From Candidatus Stahliibacteriota bacterium (GTDB lineage: Bacteria; Hydrothermota; Tepidihabitantia; SM23-42): DNA of 32,236 nt. The DNA lies in the NCBI GenBank assembly GCA_030602565.1, contig JAUVZL010000033.1:1-32236 (forward strand). The letters are read 5' to 3'. Both the position numbers and the translations under genes were made by a program. The notes under the pieces were generated by a model. It was not told the origin of the DNA and did no database searches. It saw only the letters and a list, made by a program, of their open reading frames with translations. Below are positions 23,443 through 32,236 of the stretch, in pieces (position 1 is the first letter of the stretch; each line of letters starts with the position of its first letter).

Positions 23443-26064
23443 ATGAAGAGGTTATGTGTTTTGCTCTTAGCGTGTGTCCTTGTTTTCGCATCTGATATCA
23501 TCCCCTTTAATAAAGTTGAAAATCTTGCACAAAGATTTGTCAATCAACGCTATGGTGCGCATCGGCTTGATGAGGTGATTACCTATCACGGGTTTGATGA
23601 ACTGCCCGGCGCTTATGCATTGGTCTACAAAAATAATAATAACGAGCCGTTGACAATAATCATGGGTGCTCGTTATACATCATCGCCGGTAAACGAAATA
23701 TCTAAGGCATTACCGCGCTCAAAAGATGCATTTGATGCAGTTCTGAATAAAGCAAGGACCTTAGGGTATGGTGAACCTGAGTTTCAGAAGTACTATTATT
23801 TTGGTCCGGGTGAAGAGTATTGTGCGTTCAAATGTGGTGATCAGGATTTGCTCATTAATTCCTGCACGTTCAGGATGATTGAAAAAGCCGAACTCTTCCT
23901 GCATAAGCCTGAACCCATGCCTGAACTGGAGCGGTTGACCCGTCAAAAATGGGAGAAATATTTTAATACCGCGAATTTCAGCACACGACAAGATTCAGGT
24001 TATATCCCTGGAGTTCCTTTTATTGATTGGACCTATGGTTGTTCACCAACTGCGGCATCGATGATTTTCTGGTACTGGGATACTTATGGTTATGGAAGGT
24101 TTGTTGATTATTTCTTTACGCGCTGGGAAATGGTCTATGAAGGCTGGAAGGATGGTGCCAATGTCAACAGGGAACTTTCAATCGCAATGCATACTGATTC
24201 CCTCACTGGTGCTACTACAATTAATTGGATCCTTCCCGGTATGCTTACCGTAGCAAATTCTTATAATGGTTATTCTTGTAGTGGTTCAACTTCACCCCAG
24301 GGTGGTTCGTGGAATCAGTACCAATTCTCCTGGATTAAAGGTGAAATTAATGCTGGAAGACCATGCCACTGGAATGTTTTGTACTACTATTATGGTGGTC
24401 AATTTATCAACCATTCAATTACTGGAGTGGGTTATCATATTATCCTGCCTGATACATTTGTCCAGATTCATACTACCTGGGGTTGGAGTGGTGAACCACT
24501 CTGGCCGTTATGGACATATAATAGTGGTACATACTCATACGACTACGTTGTAACGTTTATCCCGGGCGGCATGGTTAATGATAATATTTTTCTGGATGGT
24601 CCTAAAGGTCCTGGTTTGGTATTCAAAAACATGAAATACAAAATCAAGTGGACTAATGTCGGTTCACAGATTGACCATGTTAAGATCTGGTATTCTATAG
24701 GTAGGCAGGCATCTAGTTATGATTCATTGTACTGGACCCTCATTACGGCTAATGCTCCAAATACTGAAGAGTACTTATGGACCGCGCCAGACCAGGATTC
24801 TTCATTGCGCATTAATATTGCAGGATTGTCCAGTTCAAACCAGCGCCTTGCTGCAGACGGCGGTCTTACTCCGCTCGGCTCTGTTTTTCCTGATCATTCA
24901 TCTAATCTGGCGCTTGTCGGGCATTTGAATGCAACGAGTCAAGCCTATGACGTGGAGATTAGTGGCAATTACGCGTATATTGCAAATGGTACAAACGGTC
25001 TCATGGTTGCTGATATCTCTGATTCGTCAATCCCTGAAGAGGTTGCAACTCTGACACTACCTGGCAATGTTACGGCGATGGTTCGGCAAGGTTCATATCT
25101 ATACATAAGTGATCGGGAAGATACCATGCGCGTTGTTTCAATCTCTAATCCAACCAACCCTACCCAAGCTGGTAAAGTCGCACTTAGCGTTGACCAACCA
25201 AGGGGTCTATGTGTAACTGGTACACGCGCCTATGTCGCATGCCGCGGTACTGGCGTAGAGATCATAGACATATCAACACCGTCATCACCTTTAGTAATCG
25301 GCACGTTTAATACTCCTGGGCAAGCTTATGATATTGTAGTCGAAGACACCTTTGCATATGTTGCTGATGGTACAATGGGGCTTCGGATCTGGAGTGTCGC
25401 TGATCCATCAAACCCTTATGAAATCGGTTACGATAATACCAATGGTATTACGCAAGGGATTGATAAGTCAGGAGACTATGTATACCTGGCTGAAGGTGGC
25501 GCAGGTATCAAAGTTTTCAATGTGAATGATCCTGCTAATCCGCAGCAGCTTGGTACCCTTAATACCCCCGGTACTGCTACGAGTGTCAGTTTAAGTGATT
25601 CACTGTATGTTTGTGATGGTGGTGGTGGTCTTCTGGTGATCGATGTTTCAACACCCGGCAACCCTACCCAGGTTGGTTATTTAGAGAGCTTTGGAAGTGC
25701 TACCAATGTCGCCCATGTTGGCGAGTTGCTCTATCTTGCGGATGTCAGTGATGGCGTCTACGTGATCCACGAAGACCTATTACCCGCGGTCCAGGAGATA
25801 ACTGAGCAACCGCTCATAGCGAGATTCACCATTTCTTCACCCCAGACTAAATACCTGAAATTCAACATTGCCCTTGATCAAAAGACTGATCTTTCGGTCA
25901 AGATCTATGATGCCGCAGGCAGGTTGATAAAATCTATGATAAAGACGGGTTTAGAAAGTGGTGAACATGATTTTAAATGGTCAGTAAGTGCTGCTGGAGT
26001 TTATTTTGTACGTGTTGAGACTGACCATGGAACCGTGGTGAAAAAGGCAGTCTTCTTGAGATAA
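23443..26064 (+). CDS. Papain-fold (C39/C10-like) putative peptidase with LVIVD propeller and sorting tail
   Basis: 873 residues. Signal peptide 1-17; a prodomain-like region (about 25-155) recalling the inhibitory propeptides of C10 peptidases. A papain-like domain (about 185-376) carries the putative nucleophile Cys200 in DWTYGCSPTAASM, His324 in HSITGVGYH, and WGWSG (346-350). About six LVIVD-type beta-propeller repeats follow (about 490-775), such as YAYIANGTNGLMVADIS and YVYLAEGGAGIKVFNV. A sorting-type tail ends in AGVYFVRVE...KKAVFLR. It is likely a secreted cell-surface protease or peptide-binding protein. AAGGAGG precedes the ATG. Confidence 0.82.
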   Translation: MKRLCVLLLACVLVFASDIIPFNKVENLAQRFVNQRYGAHRLDEVITYHGFDELPGAYALVYKNNNNEPLTIIMGARYTSSPVNEISKALPRSKDAFDAVLNKARTLGYGEPEFQKYYYFGPGEEYCAFKCGDQDLLINSCTFRMIEKAELFLHKPEPMPELERLTRQKWEKYFNTANFSTRQDSGYIPGVPFIDWTYGCSPTAASMIFWYWDTYGYGRFVDYFFTRWEMVYEGWKDGANVNRELSIAMHTDSLTGATTINWILPGMLTVANSYNGYSCSGSTSPQGGSWNQYQFSWIKGEINAGRPCHWNVLYYYYGGQFINHSITGVGYHIILPDTFVQIHTTWGWSGEPLWPLWTYNSGTYSYDYVVTFIPGGMVNDNIFLDGPKGPGLVFKNMKYKIKWTNVGSQIDHVKIWYSIGRQASSYDSLYWTLITANAPNTEEYLWTAPDQDSSLRINIAGLSSSNQRLAADGGLTPLGSVFPDHSSNLALVGHLNATSQAYDVEISGNYAYIANGTNGLMVADISDSSIPEEVATLTLPGNVTAMVRQGSYLYISDREDTMRVVSISNPTNPTQAGKVALSVDQPRGLCVTGTRAYVACRGTGVEIIDISTPSSPLVIGTFNTPGQAYDIVVEDTFAYVADGTMGLRIWSVADPSNPYEIGYDNTNGITQGIDKSGDYVYLAEGGAGIKVFNVNDPANPQQLGTLNTPGTATSVSLSDSLYVCDGGGGLLVIDVSTPGNPTQVGYLESFGSATNVAHVGELLYLADVSDGVYVIHEDLLPAVQEITEQPLIARFTISSPQTKYLKFNIALDQKTDLSVKIYDAAGRLIKSMIKTGLESGEHDFKWSVSAAGVYFVRVETDHGTVVKKAVFLR

Positions 26065-26081
26065 CAGAAAAAGGAGGAATA

Positions 26082-27896
26082 ATGAAAATATGGACATGCA
26101 TGATAGTCGTTGCAATGGTTGCAACTATGGGGTATGGTTTTGTAATACCCGATAATGTCGAATGCCAGGATCTCATTGGCGATGAGAAACTTCCTGATTA
26201 CTGCATCCCCTATCTGGGTGATGGCCGGTATCTTCCCTATGAGGATTCGGTCATCGGAATGACGATGTATGATTATCAGGCGAATGCCAATTGTGGTCAG
26301 CGTCTTAAGGTCGATGATCTTGATCAGGCACATATCAACTGGATGTGGCAGCAGTATCCTACTCCGACCAGCCGTTACATTGCCTGGAATGCGCGTTATG
26401 TAGACGGTTCATTCTATGGTGAGACCCAGGCATCCGCTACCTGGAGTGGTTATCCATACCTTGACGTGACCGCGGATGCAAACCCTGAGGATCAGAGAAC
26501 AGTCATCGCTTATCACTGGAATGAAGGTGCTGGTTATTATAGCTGGATTGATATCGACGGAGGCAATCTCTGGGGAGCCTTTGGACCCCCGACTTCACCC
26601 GAGGTCGTTACGCATATCTGGCCCAAGATGTGTGTTGCGTCCAATAATAATATTATAATAGTGAGCGGTAATCAGAACTATGATACTCATCACATGTATC
26701 TGACGACTGATATGGGTGATACCTGGACATGGCTTGCTGATTATGATTCCTGTACACAGATGTCACAATTCCCCCGTCGCTCGCAGAATTCGAATAAGGT
26801 CGTTCATGCCTGGACCCGGTCAGGGGATCTGGCCAATGTGAAGCAGTGGTCTCTTGACGTGGTGTATCATATCTCGACTGATAATGGTGCGACCTGGGGT
26901 ACGCCGGTCAATATTACCAATTATACGATGCCTTATCAGATGGTTAATGGTGATTCAGCGATCTGGGCTTTTGGTTCGTCCTGTCCGGTATTTGACAGTA
27001 ATGACAATCTTCATATTGTCTGGTCAGTTTCTTTGGGCTGGGTGGAAGCTAATACGCCCTATGGTGGTGATCGTGCCAAGATCTTCCACTGGTCTGAGGC
27101 AACCGGTAATACCAATCTTGTCAGCAGTCCGAGTACTTTTTACAATGATCCTGATGGTTGGTGGCTTGAAGGCTCGGTTGGTGGTGATCCCTATTATCAT
27201 GGTGGTTGTGCAGGTTCCTGGCAGATGGTGGCTGACCGACCGCAACTCGTGATAGATCTGTCAAACAACGATCTCTATTGCTTATGGCAGGGTAATGCTG
27301 ACAGTACTGATTGTTCAGCCGGTGGTTTTCTCAACGGTGAACTTTATGCTTCCTATTCATCAGACGGTGGTGCGACCTGGTCAGACTATACGAATTTAAC
27401 CAATACTCCTTCGCATGGTGCTGCGCCTGGAGCATGTTTTGATGAGGACTATTTCACCGCCAATCCATTTGTCGTCAATGATTCAATCTGGGTTACCTTT
27501 ATCGAGGATAAAGATGCCGGTGGTGGTGTACTGGATCCAGCTCAAGGTGCACTTACTGACAATCCAGTGCACTGCTGGGTTTTCCCCAAGGAATATGCTC
27601 AGCCTGGAATTGAGGAGCATAATAATAGTGTGCCAGTAACGACCGCTTTGAACCTGTATCCGAATCCAGCAGCTAATGGTTCAGCAGTCAGCTATACAAT
27701 GATAAGATCAGGTAATGTATCACTGAACCTGTTCGATGCCACTGGTAGACTCATTAGTAATCTTGATACCGGTAATAAGGTTGCTGGTACGTATAATGTC
27801 GACATTGACACTCGTGAGCTTGCCAACGGTACATACTTTGTAATTCTTGATACAGAAGTTAAGAATGTGACACGTTCCTTAGTGATCATACACTAA
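26082..27896 (+). CDS. Secreted BNR/Asp-box (sialidase-like) repeat protein with type IX-like sorting tail
   Basis: 604 residues. Signal peptide 1-19. The body carries Asp-box motifs S/T-x-D-x-G-x-T-W: TTDMGDTW, STDNGATW and SSDGGATW, typical of sialidase-like beta-propellers. I see no proof of sialidase catalytic residues, so glycan hydrolysis is only a possibility. The last 90 residues (ALNLYPNPAANGSAVSY, LFDATGRLISNL, LANGTYFVILDT, SLVIIH) match type A sorting tails. It starts 17 bases after the papain-fold gene with AAAGGAGG and is followed by a terminator. A paralogue lies at 30378-32130. Confidence 0.85.
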   Translation: MKIWTCMIVVAMVATMGYGFVIPDNVECQDLIGDEKLPDYCIPYLGDGRYLPYEDSVIGMTMYDYQANANCGQRLKVDDLDQAHINWMWQQYPTPTSRYIAWNARYVDGSFYGETQASATWSGYPYLDVTADANPEDQRTVIAYHWNEGAGYYSWIDIDGGNLWGAFGPPTSPEVVTHIWPKMCVASNNNIIIVSGNQNYDTHHMYLTTDMGDTWTWLADYDSCTQMSQFPRRSQNSNKVVHAWTRSGDLANVKQWSLDVVYHISTDNGATWGTPVNITNYTMPYQMVNGDSAIWAFGSSCPVFDSNDNLHIVWSVSLGWVEANTPYGGDRAKIFHWSEATGNTNLVSSPSTFYNDPDGWWLEGSVGGDPYYHGGCAGSWQMVADRPQLVIDLSNNDLYCLWQGNADSTDCSAGGFLNGELYASYSSDGGATWSDYTNLTNTPSHGAAPGACFDEDYFTANPFVVNDSIWVTFIEDKDAGGGVLDPAQGALTDNPVHCWVFPKEYAQPGIEEHNNSVPVTTALNLYPNPAANGSAVSYTMIRSGNVSLNLFDATGRLISNLDTGNKVAGTYNVDIDTRELANGTYFVILDTEVKNVTRSLVIIH

Positions 27897-27921
27897 AGAT
27901 ACTTCATTTTGTCATTGTGTT

Positions 27922-27953
27922 AAAGGGGCAGGTTCAGCCTGCCCCTTTTCTTT
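27922..27953 (+). terminator. Rho-independent terminator after the BNR protein gene
   Basis: AAAGGGGCAGG / TTCAG / CCTGCCCCTTT forms an 11-bp perfect stem followed by a T-rich stretch (TTCTTT). Confidence 0.9.
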
Positions 27954-28202
27954 AATGTTCGAGCTTGTCGAGAACACACATTAAGGAATACGTTGAATGA
28001 TTAACTCCGTATTCGTAATTCGTTTTTCGTGTTCGTAATATAAGTGTAGTTGCCCGATTCATCCCGCCCTTTTACAAAAGAGCTGGATTCATCGGGCATT
28101 GTCTGATAAATCACCTGTCTGCGTGCGACGCACAGGCAGAGACGACTACATACTAACTCCGATACACCATTACTCCCTTACTCCAATACGCAGTTATGCT
28201 CT
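27954..28202. other. Intergenic stretch with small palindromes
   Basis: No gene seen. GTTCGAGCTTGTCGAGAAC (27958-27976) and an imperfect hairpin around GTGCG/A/CGCAC (28115-28139) look like dispersed intergenic palindromes. It separates convergent genes. No clear terminator for the minus-strand glycosyltransferase gene could be identified. Confidence 0.4.
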
Positions 28203-30002
28203 CTATTTATCCCACCTGTCCTTGTTCCCGAGAGATGGGATTTCCTTTTTGCGCAGAAGCATCTCCAAATTCATCCTTGCGGCTTTGTAGTGAGGATTGA
28301 TACTCAATGCCTGCCTGTATGCCCATTCTGCCTTATCTGCCAGATCTAGAATTGCATACAAAGTACCCAAGTTGCAATACGCTCGCGTATGTTCAGGGTT
28401 CATTCTGATGGCTGCCAGATACTCTCTTTCTGCCTCGGAATAGAGACCTTTTTTCCGATACATAAAACCAAGATTATGGTGCACATTGGATCTTGTCAGC
28501 GGATCGCATGGATCATACGGAGTCTGGAGAGCTTTGGTATATTCACCTATTGCCTTATTGTATAACCCGTTTTCACCGTAGACATAACCGAGGAAAAAGT
28601 GCTCTCGTAGCAGGTCTTTTTCCCGAACACCAAATAGATTTGAGTTGATAAAGACTAGCGCCGTGACAAAAATCACACAAGGGATGATGCAGTCGCGATA
28701 TCTGCGTGTTTTCATCTTTTCATATAACCAGAAAACAGAGCAAGAGGCAAAGATAATCAGAAATGGTAAAACAGGAACTCGAAATCGTGACGTTACAAAG
28801 AATGCGATAACTGAAAACATATAGAGGCATACAAACAGATATAGTAAGATCAACTTCCTCCACTGCTTACGACAGATGTACATACCTACTACACTAAGAG
28901 GACCAACGATACCAAATGGAAAGGCAAGACCAAATATCCAAATTAAGATTTTGAAAATGAACGAGTATTTTCTGCATGTATAAATGTTCTTATTGCTTTC
29001 AATTTCGTAGGCATTCCAGAAATAATAGATCTTTTTGAATTGCAGTTTAATGAAATCAAAAGGCTTGTCTTTCAGAAATTGAAATGCTTGATTGAACCAG
29101 AAGCCTGATACTTCAGAGGGTCGTAGCCTTTTACCCATTTTTCTTTGTGCGATTTGGACAGAAGAAAGCCATACGTTATCTACATCACCTTCTGTTGCCA
29201 TATGTAAACCTGGCGCAAGCGAACGTTTACCATCTGCTGTGGGGTTATTTCCTATATAGTAATTTATTCCCCCCTGACTGGAGATTAGAACAAAATCGTG
29301 TCCAACAAGATAGTTTCTGACAGTAATGGGTATAATAACAACACTAACTCCCAGAAGAAAGAAAACACAAGTCCTAAGCAAGTCCTTTCTTTTCTTATGT
29401 ATTATCAGCCAAAAGAATATTCCAATTGCAAATACAAGTACATTCGGTCGAGCAATAGCTGAAAGGCCAAATATGATTCCAGAAAAAAACCATGCAATGG
29501 GTTTGGACTTTCGGATATTTCTAAGCAGACTGAGGATCAACAATAGGTTTAGAAAGACGATTAACGAAGGTATTAGTAGCTCACCCTCAAAGTAAACGAA
29601 GATGCTATAGAAAGAAGCAATCAAGGCGGCAATGATTCCAATTCTTCGATTAAATAGCATTCGTGCGATAAAGAAAATTAAAACACAGCTAAAAGAACCT
29701 AATATCATTTGTATTAAACGAGGAATAAGATAGCTGTGACCAAAAATTGTGTAGGTTATTGAAAGAAAGTAGGGATACAATGGTGCCCTAAAGAAAACCT
29801 GTTCTCCAATCCAGTTACCCTGAGCAATATCTCGCGCCCAGGTGATGTGCCATTGTGCATCACTAATCGGGTTTTCGAAAAATGGGTTTGTTCTAATTTC
29901 TTGTAGATAAATAAAACGAACTGAAAGGGAGAGAAAGAAAATAAGGAATACAACTCTGTTTTTCTTCGACAGAAAAGTTCTAAGACTATCCTTTGTAAAC
30001 AT
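28203..30002 (-). CDS. GT-C (GT39-like) integral membrane glycosyltransferase with C-terminal TPR domain
   Basis: 599 residues from the ATG at 30002. That ATG has GAAAGGA at proper spacing; an ATG at 30026 would add eight residues but lacks a well-placed site. About ten to twelve membrane segments resemble ArnT/PMT-like GT-C enzymes, with the first-loop acid and partner motif ISDAQWHITWA (Asp48) and RAPLYPYF (72-79). These enzymes move sugars from polyprenyl-phosphate donors to protein or lipid on the outer side of the inner membrane. The last 130 residues hold about three TPR repeats (NLGFMYRKKGLYSEAEREY, NLGTLYAILDLADKAEWAY). The acceptor is unknown; proteins secreted by the neighbours are plausible. 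It has its own promoter. Confidence 0.85.
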   Translation of the reverse strand: MFTKDSLRTFLSKKNRVVFLIFFLSLSVRFIYLQEIRTNPFFENPISDAQWHITWARDIAQGNWIGEQVFFRAPLYPYFLSITYTIFGHSYLIPRLIQMILGSFSCVLIFFIARMLFNRRIGIIAALIASFYSIFVYFEGELLIPSLIVFLNLLLILSLLRNIRKSKPIAWFFSGIIFGLSAIARPNVLVFAIGIFFWLIIHKKRKDLLRTCVFFLLGVSVVIIPITVRNYLVGHDFVLISSQGGINYYIGNNPTADGKRSLAPGLHMATEGDVDNVWLSSVQIAQRKMGKRLRPSEVSGFWFNQAFQFLKDKPFDFIKLQFKKIYYFWNAYEIESNKNIYTCRKYSFIFKILIWIFGLAFPFGIVGPLSVVGMYICRKQWRKLILLYLFVCLYMFSVIAFFVTSRFRVPVLPFLIIFASCSVFWLYEKMKTRRYRDCIIPCVIFVTALVFINSNLFGVREKDLLREHFFLGYVYGENGLYNKAIGEYTKALQTPYDPCDPLTRSNVHHNLGFMYRKKGLYSEAEREYLAAIRMNPEHTRAYCNLGTLYAILDLADKAEWAYRQALSINPHYKAARMNLEMLLRKKEIPSLGNKDRWDK

Positions 30003-30074
30003 CACGTTTCCTTTCTTGTCCTCCATAATACTCGGCGGACAGTTCTCCTTGAAAGGCTATTAGTACACGGACAG

Positions 30075-30102
30075 ATTATATACAGTATGTCCAAAGGGTC
30101 AA
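30075..30102 (-). promoter_or_regulatory. Promoter of the glycosyltransferase gene
   Basis: Minus strand TTGACC (30097-30102), 16-base spacer, TATAAT (30075-30080). Predicted start is near 30068, giving a leader of about 65 bases. Confidence 0.75.
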
Positions 30103-30329
30103 TAGTAGAATGATGGAGTGTCTAGGTACCAAAGACTGCAAGATATCATCCTGTATGCTCCCCAGCGGAGCGTGTCTCCAGCCAACCTGTCCCGAATTAT
30201 TATGAGAGGAGGCGTGTTTTCAGCGTTTGCATACCTTCAGTCCGCCGTATTTTTTGGCGGTCGTGTTTCCCATGTTCTTGTGACCCATATTATCTCCATT
30301 ACACCACTACACCGGCACTCAGTTAATTC
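30103..30329. other. Intergenic stretch between divergent genes
   Basis: No gene supported. It contains one short inverted pair, CCGCC (30242-30246) and GGCGG (30256-30260), and no recognisable RNA. Confidence 0.4.
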
Positions 30330-30358
30330 TTGACAATCGATTACATATAGGCTATGAT
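30330..30358 (+). promoter_or_regulatory. Promoter of the second BNR protein gene
   Basis: TTGACA (30330-30335), 17-base spacer, TATGAT (30353-30358). About 13 bases of leader carry AAAGGAGG before the ATG at 30378. Confidence 0.8.
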
Positions 30359-30377
30359 ATGCTGAAAAGGAGGACTG

Positions 30378-32130
30378 ATGAGACATTTCGAAAGGTTAAT
30401 AATAGTCGTATTACTGGTCGTTTCGCTTGGTTTTGCGATCACACCACAAAAAGCGGATATTGAACCCTGCACCAATATTATTGGCGACATTAAACTCCAC
30501 AGCCGTCCCATACCCTGTCTTGGCGAAAGCCGAAGCCCCTGGTGACCAGATTGGAATCACCTGGTATGATTATCAGGCAAATGGAAGTTTTGGTCAGCGC
30601 ATTGATGTTGATGATAATGGTCAGGCTCACATTGATTGGATGAAAATGGATGCGGGTCAGACCCAGCGTTTTTGTGCCTGGAATGCTCGCTATGCTAATG
30701 GTTCATACTATGGCGAGACCCAGGCATGCTGGTCCTGGACTGGTTATGTGCAACTCGATATCACTCGAGATGCAAACCCTGATGATCAAAGAACAGTGAT
30801 TACCTTCCATGAGTTTGGCGCAACGTATTATTCCTGGATTGATATTGATGGTGGTAATCTTTGGGGCGCCTGGTCAAATGACCCCAAGAATGTCAATGTA
30901 TTGAATCATGTTTGGCTCAAGCTAGCAGTTGCGAATAATGGAAATATCGTGATGGTGACTGGACATTTTGGCGGCAGTGAGCATCATGGTTATGTGACGA
31001 CTGATGAGGGAGCAACATGGTCTTCTGATTTGTTCAATGATGATTCTTGCGCAACTTTATCCCAATTTATCCGCGCTTCTGAGAATACTGGTTCCAATAA
31101 AATGGTTTTTGTTAATACGAGCTTTATCACTGATTCAGCTGTCATTGGGCAGGTAGATAATGATGTATTCTATAGATTATCTACTGATGGCGGAGTGACC
31201 TGGGGTTCCCGAATCAATCTTACCAATTATCAGCCTTATCCAGTTGACAGCATTCGTGCTTATTGTAATGTAAATGCAATATTTGACAACAGCGATAATC
31301 TGCACATTGTCTGGGCGGGCAGAAGGGTAACAGACAACTACTATGAGGCATCAAATATCTATCACTGGGACGAGGTTTCTGGTAATATTACGATTGTCAA
31401 TAGTCCGAGTATATACTATACTAATCCCTGGTGGATTGAGACTGCTAGTGGTGGTGATTTTGGTAATTGGCGTATGCCGGCAGACCAACCGCAATTGATT
31501 GTTGATGCGAATAATGATTTGTATTGTTTGTGGTGTGGTAATGATGATTACAATGACTATGCGGCAGATGGTTATATCAACGGAGAGATTTACGGTGCGA
31601 TTTCGTATGATAATGGAGCGACCTGGACTGACTATACGAATCTAACGAATACCCGTTCACCGGGTGCTGGTCCTGGTGCGTGTGATGATGAGGATTACAT
31701 GACCGCGTGTCCCAAGGTTGTGAACGATTCGATATTTGTGACTTATGTAGAGGATAAGGATGCTGGTGGTTGGCCTCAGACTGAGGGTACTTTGACTGAG
31801 AATCCGGTGCGTTGTTGGGTGTTTCATAAGAGCTGGGTAGGTATTGAAGAACATAATAACAATGTCCAGGTGACAACCTCTTTGAACCTGTATCCGAATC
31901 CAGCAGCTAATGGTTCAGCAGTAAGTTATACGCTGGCAAGATCAGGTAATGTATCACTGAACCTGTTCGATGCCACTGGTAGGTTTATCAGTAATCTTGA
32001 TACAGGTAATAAGGTTGCCGGTACATACAATGTCGATATTGACACTCGTGAGCTTGCCAACGGTACGTACTTTGTAATTCTTGATACGCCGGTTGAGAAG
32101 GTTTCGCGTTCATTAGTGATCATACGGTAA
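30378..32130 (+). CDS. Second secreted BNR/Asp-box protein with sorting tail; frameshift after the signal peptide region
   Basis: The true start is the ATG at 30378, with promoter, AAAGGAGG and a signal peptide (MRHFERLIIVVLLVVSLGFA). That frame encodes NIIGDIKLHSRPIPCLGE, matching the paralogue's DLIGDEKLPDYCIPYLGD, and then hits TGA at 30543. Homology resumes in the +1 frame (GDQIGITWYDYQ) from about 30541 and stays open to 32130. The shift therefore lies at about 30528-30542, around CCCC at 30536-30539. The open frame alone could start only at a TTG at 30427, without a signal peptide. The body has Asp-box motifs (TTDEGATW, STDGGVTW, SYDNGATW) and the same C-terminal sorting tail as the 26082 gene. 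Sequencing error, real mutation or phase variation cannot be told apart here. Confidence 0.85.
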
Positions 32131-32178
32131 GGCATAAAACAGTAACTGAGTAATTCAGGCTGTTGATTTAGTGGAGTA

Positions 32179-32192
32179 GGGGCTTTAGCCCC
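32179..32192. repeat. Short GC palindrome downstream of the second BNR gene
   Basis: GGGGC/TTTA/GCCCC. No T-run follows, so it is more likely a dispersed GGGGCTAAAGCCCC-type repeat than a terminator, although weak termination is possible. Confidence 0.5.
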
Positions 32193-32236
32193 GTCAAAAG
32201 CAATGAAATTTCATCAGTTTTCACGAGCATAAATGC

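Noticed and set aside
28099-28290. 63-codon plus-strand frame upstream of the glycosyltransferase end
   Set aside because: Overlaps palindromic intergenic sequence and the 3' end of the glycosyltransferase gene; no supporting features.
30427-30540. TTG start for the second BNR protein
   Set aside because: The resulting N-terminus is not a signal peptide; the upstream ATG at 30378 with promoter and ribosome-binding site is better, requiring a frameshift.

Overview
The window is bacterial. The genes suggest an uncultured, Gram-negative lineage near the FCB group / candidate division WOR-3. The clues are a TonB/ExbB/ExbD system, an outer-membrane receptor, a PorV/PorQ-type barrel, several secreted proteins with type IX-like C-terminal sorting tails, and a DUF6754-type protein that I recall mainly from such candidate phyla. 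The phylum is inference; the 16S fragment at the left edge would settle it.

Left part, minus strand (1-6480). The 5' third of a 16S rRNA gene runs off the left edge. Its leader has a perfect promoter, a boxA-like site and hairpins, and begins only about 10 bases after the end of a glycogen-type operon. That operon encodes two ADP-glucose pyrophosphorylase paralogues, one canonical and one with altered active-site loops. After 900 bases of palindromic and tandem repeats comes a second paralogue pair: two overlapping acyl-CoA dehydrogenases whose losses of conserved motifs look complementary.

Middle, plus strand (6809-15194). A tight nine-gene operon encodes a DUF6754-like membrane protein, three more membrane proteins, a DUF4388 protein, two Roadblock-like proteins and two small membrane proteins. 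None has a function I can name from sequence. It is followed by exbB-exbD-exbD-tonB with its own promoter. The nine-gene cluster is the best candidate here for an undescribed system: a membrane complex with a cytoplasmic Roadblock/DUF4388 module but no small GTPase in the window.

Right part (15220-32236). An operon encodes a lipoprotein, a TonB-dependent receptor, a large secreted protein with a sorting tail and a PorV/PorQ-like barrel, ending in a strong terminator. Next come a papain-fold (C39/C10-like) protein with an LVIVD propeller and a BNR-repeat protein. A GT-C glycosyltransferase fused to TPR repeats lies on the minus strand. Last is a second BNR-repeat protein with a frameshift between its signal peptide and body. 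The TonB operon probably energises the receptor, and the PorV-like protein may serve export of the tailed proteins.

Seven promoters could be read directly, six with a 16-base spacer. Two of them place the transcription start essentially on the start codon, implying leaderless mRNAs.
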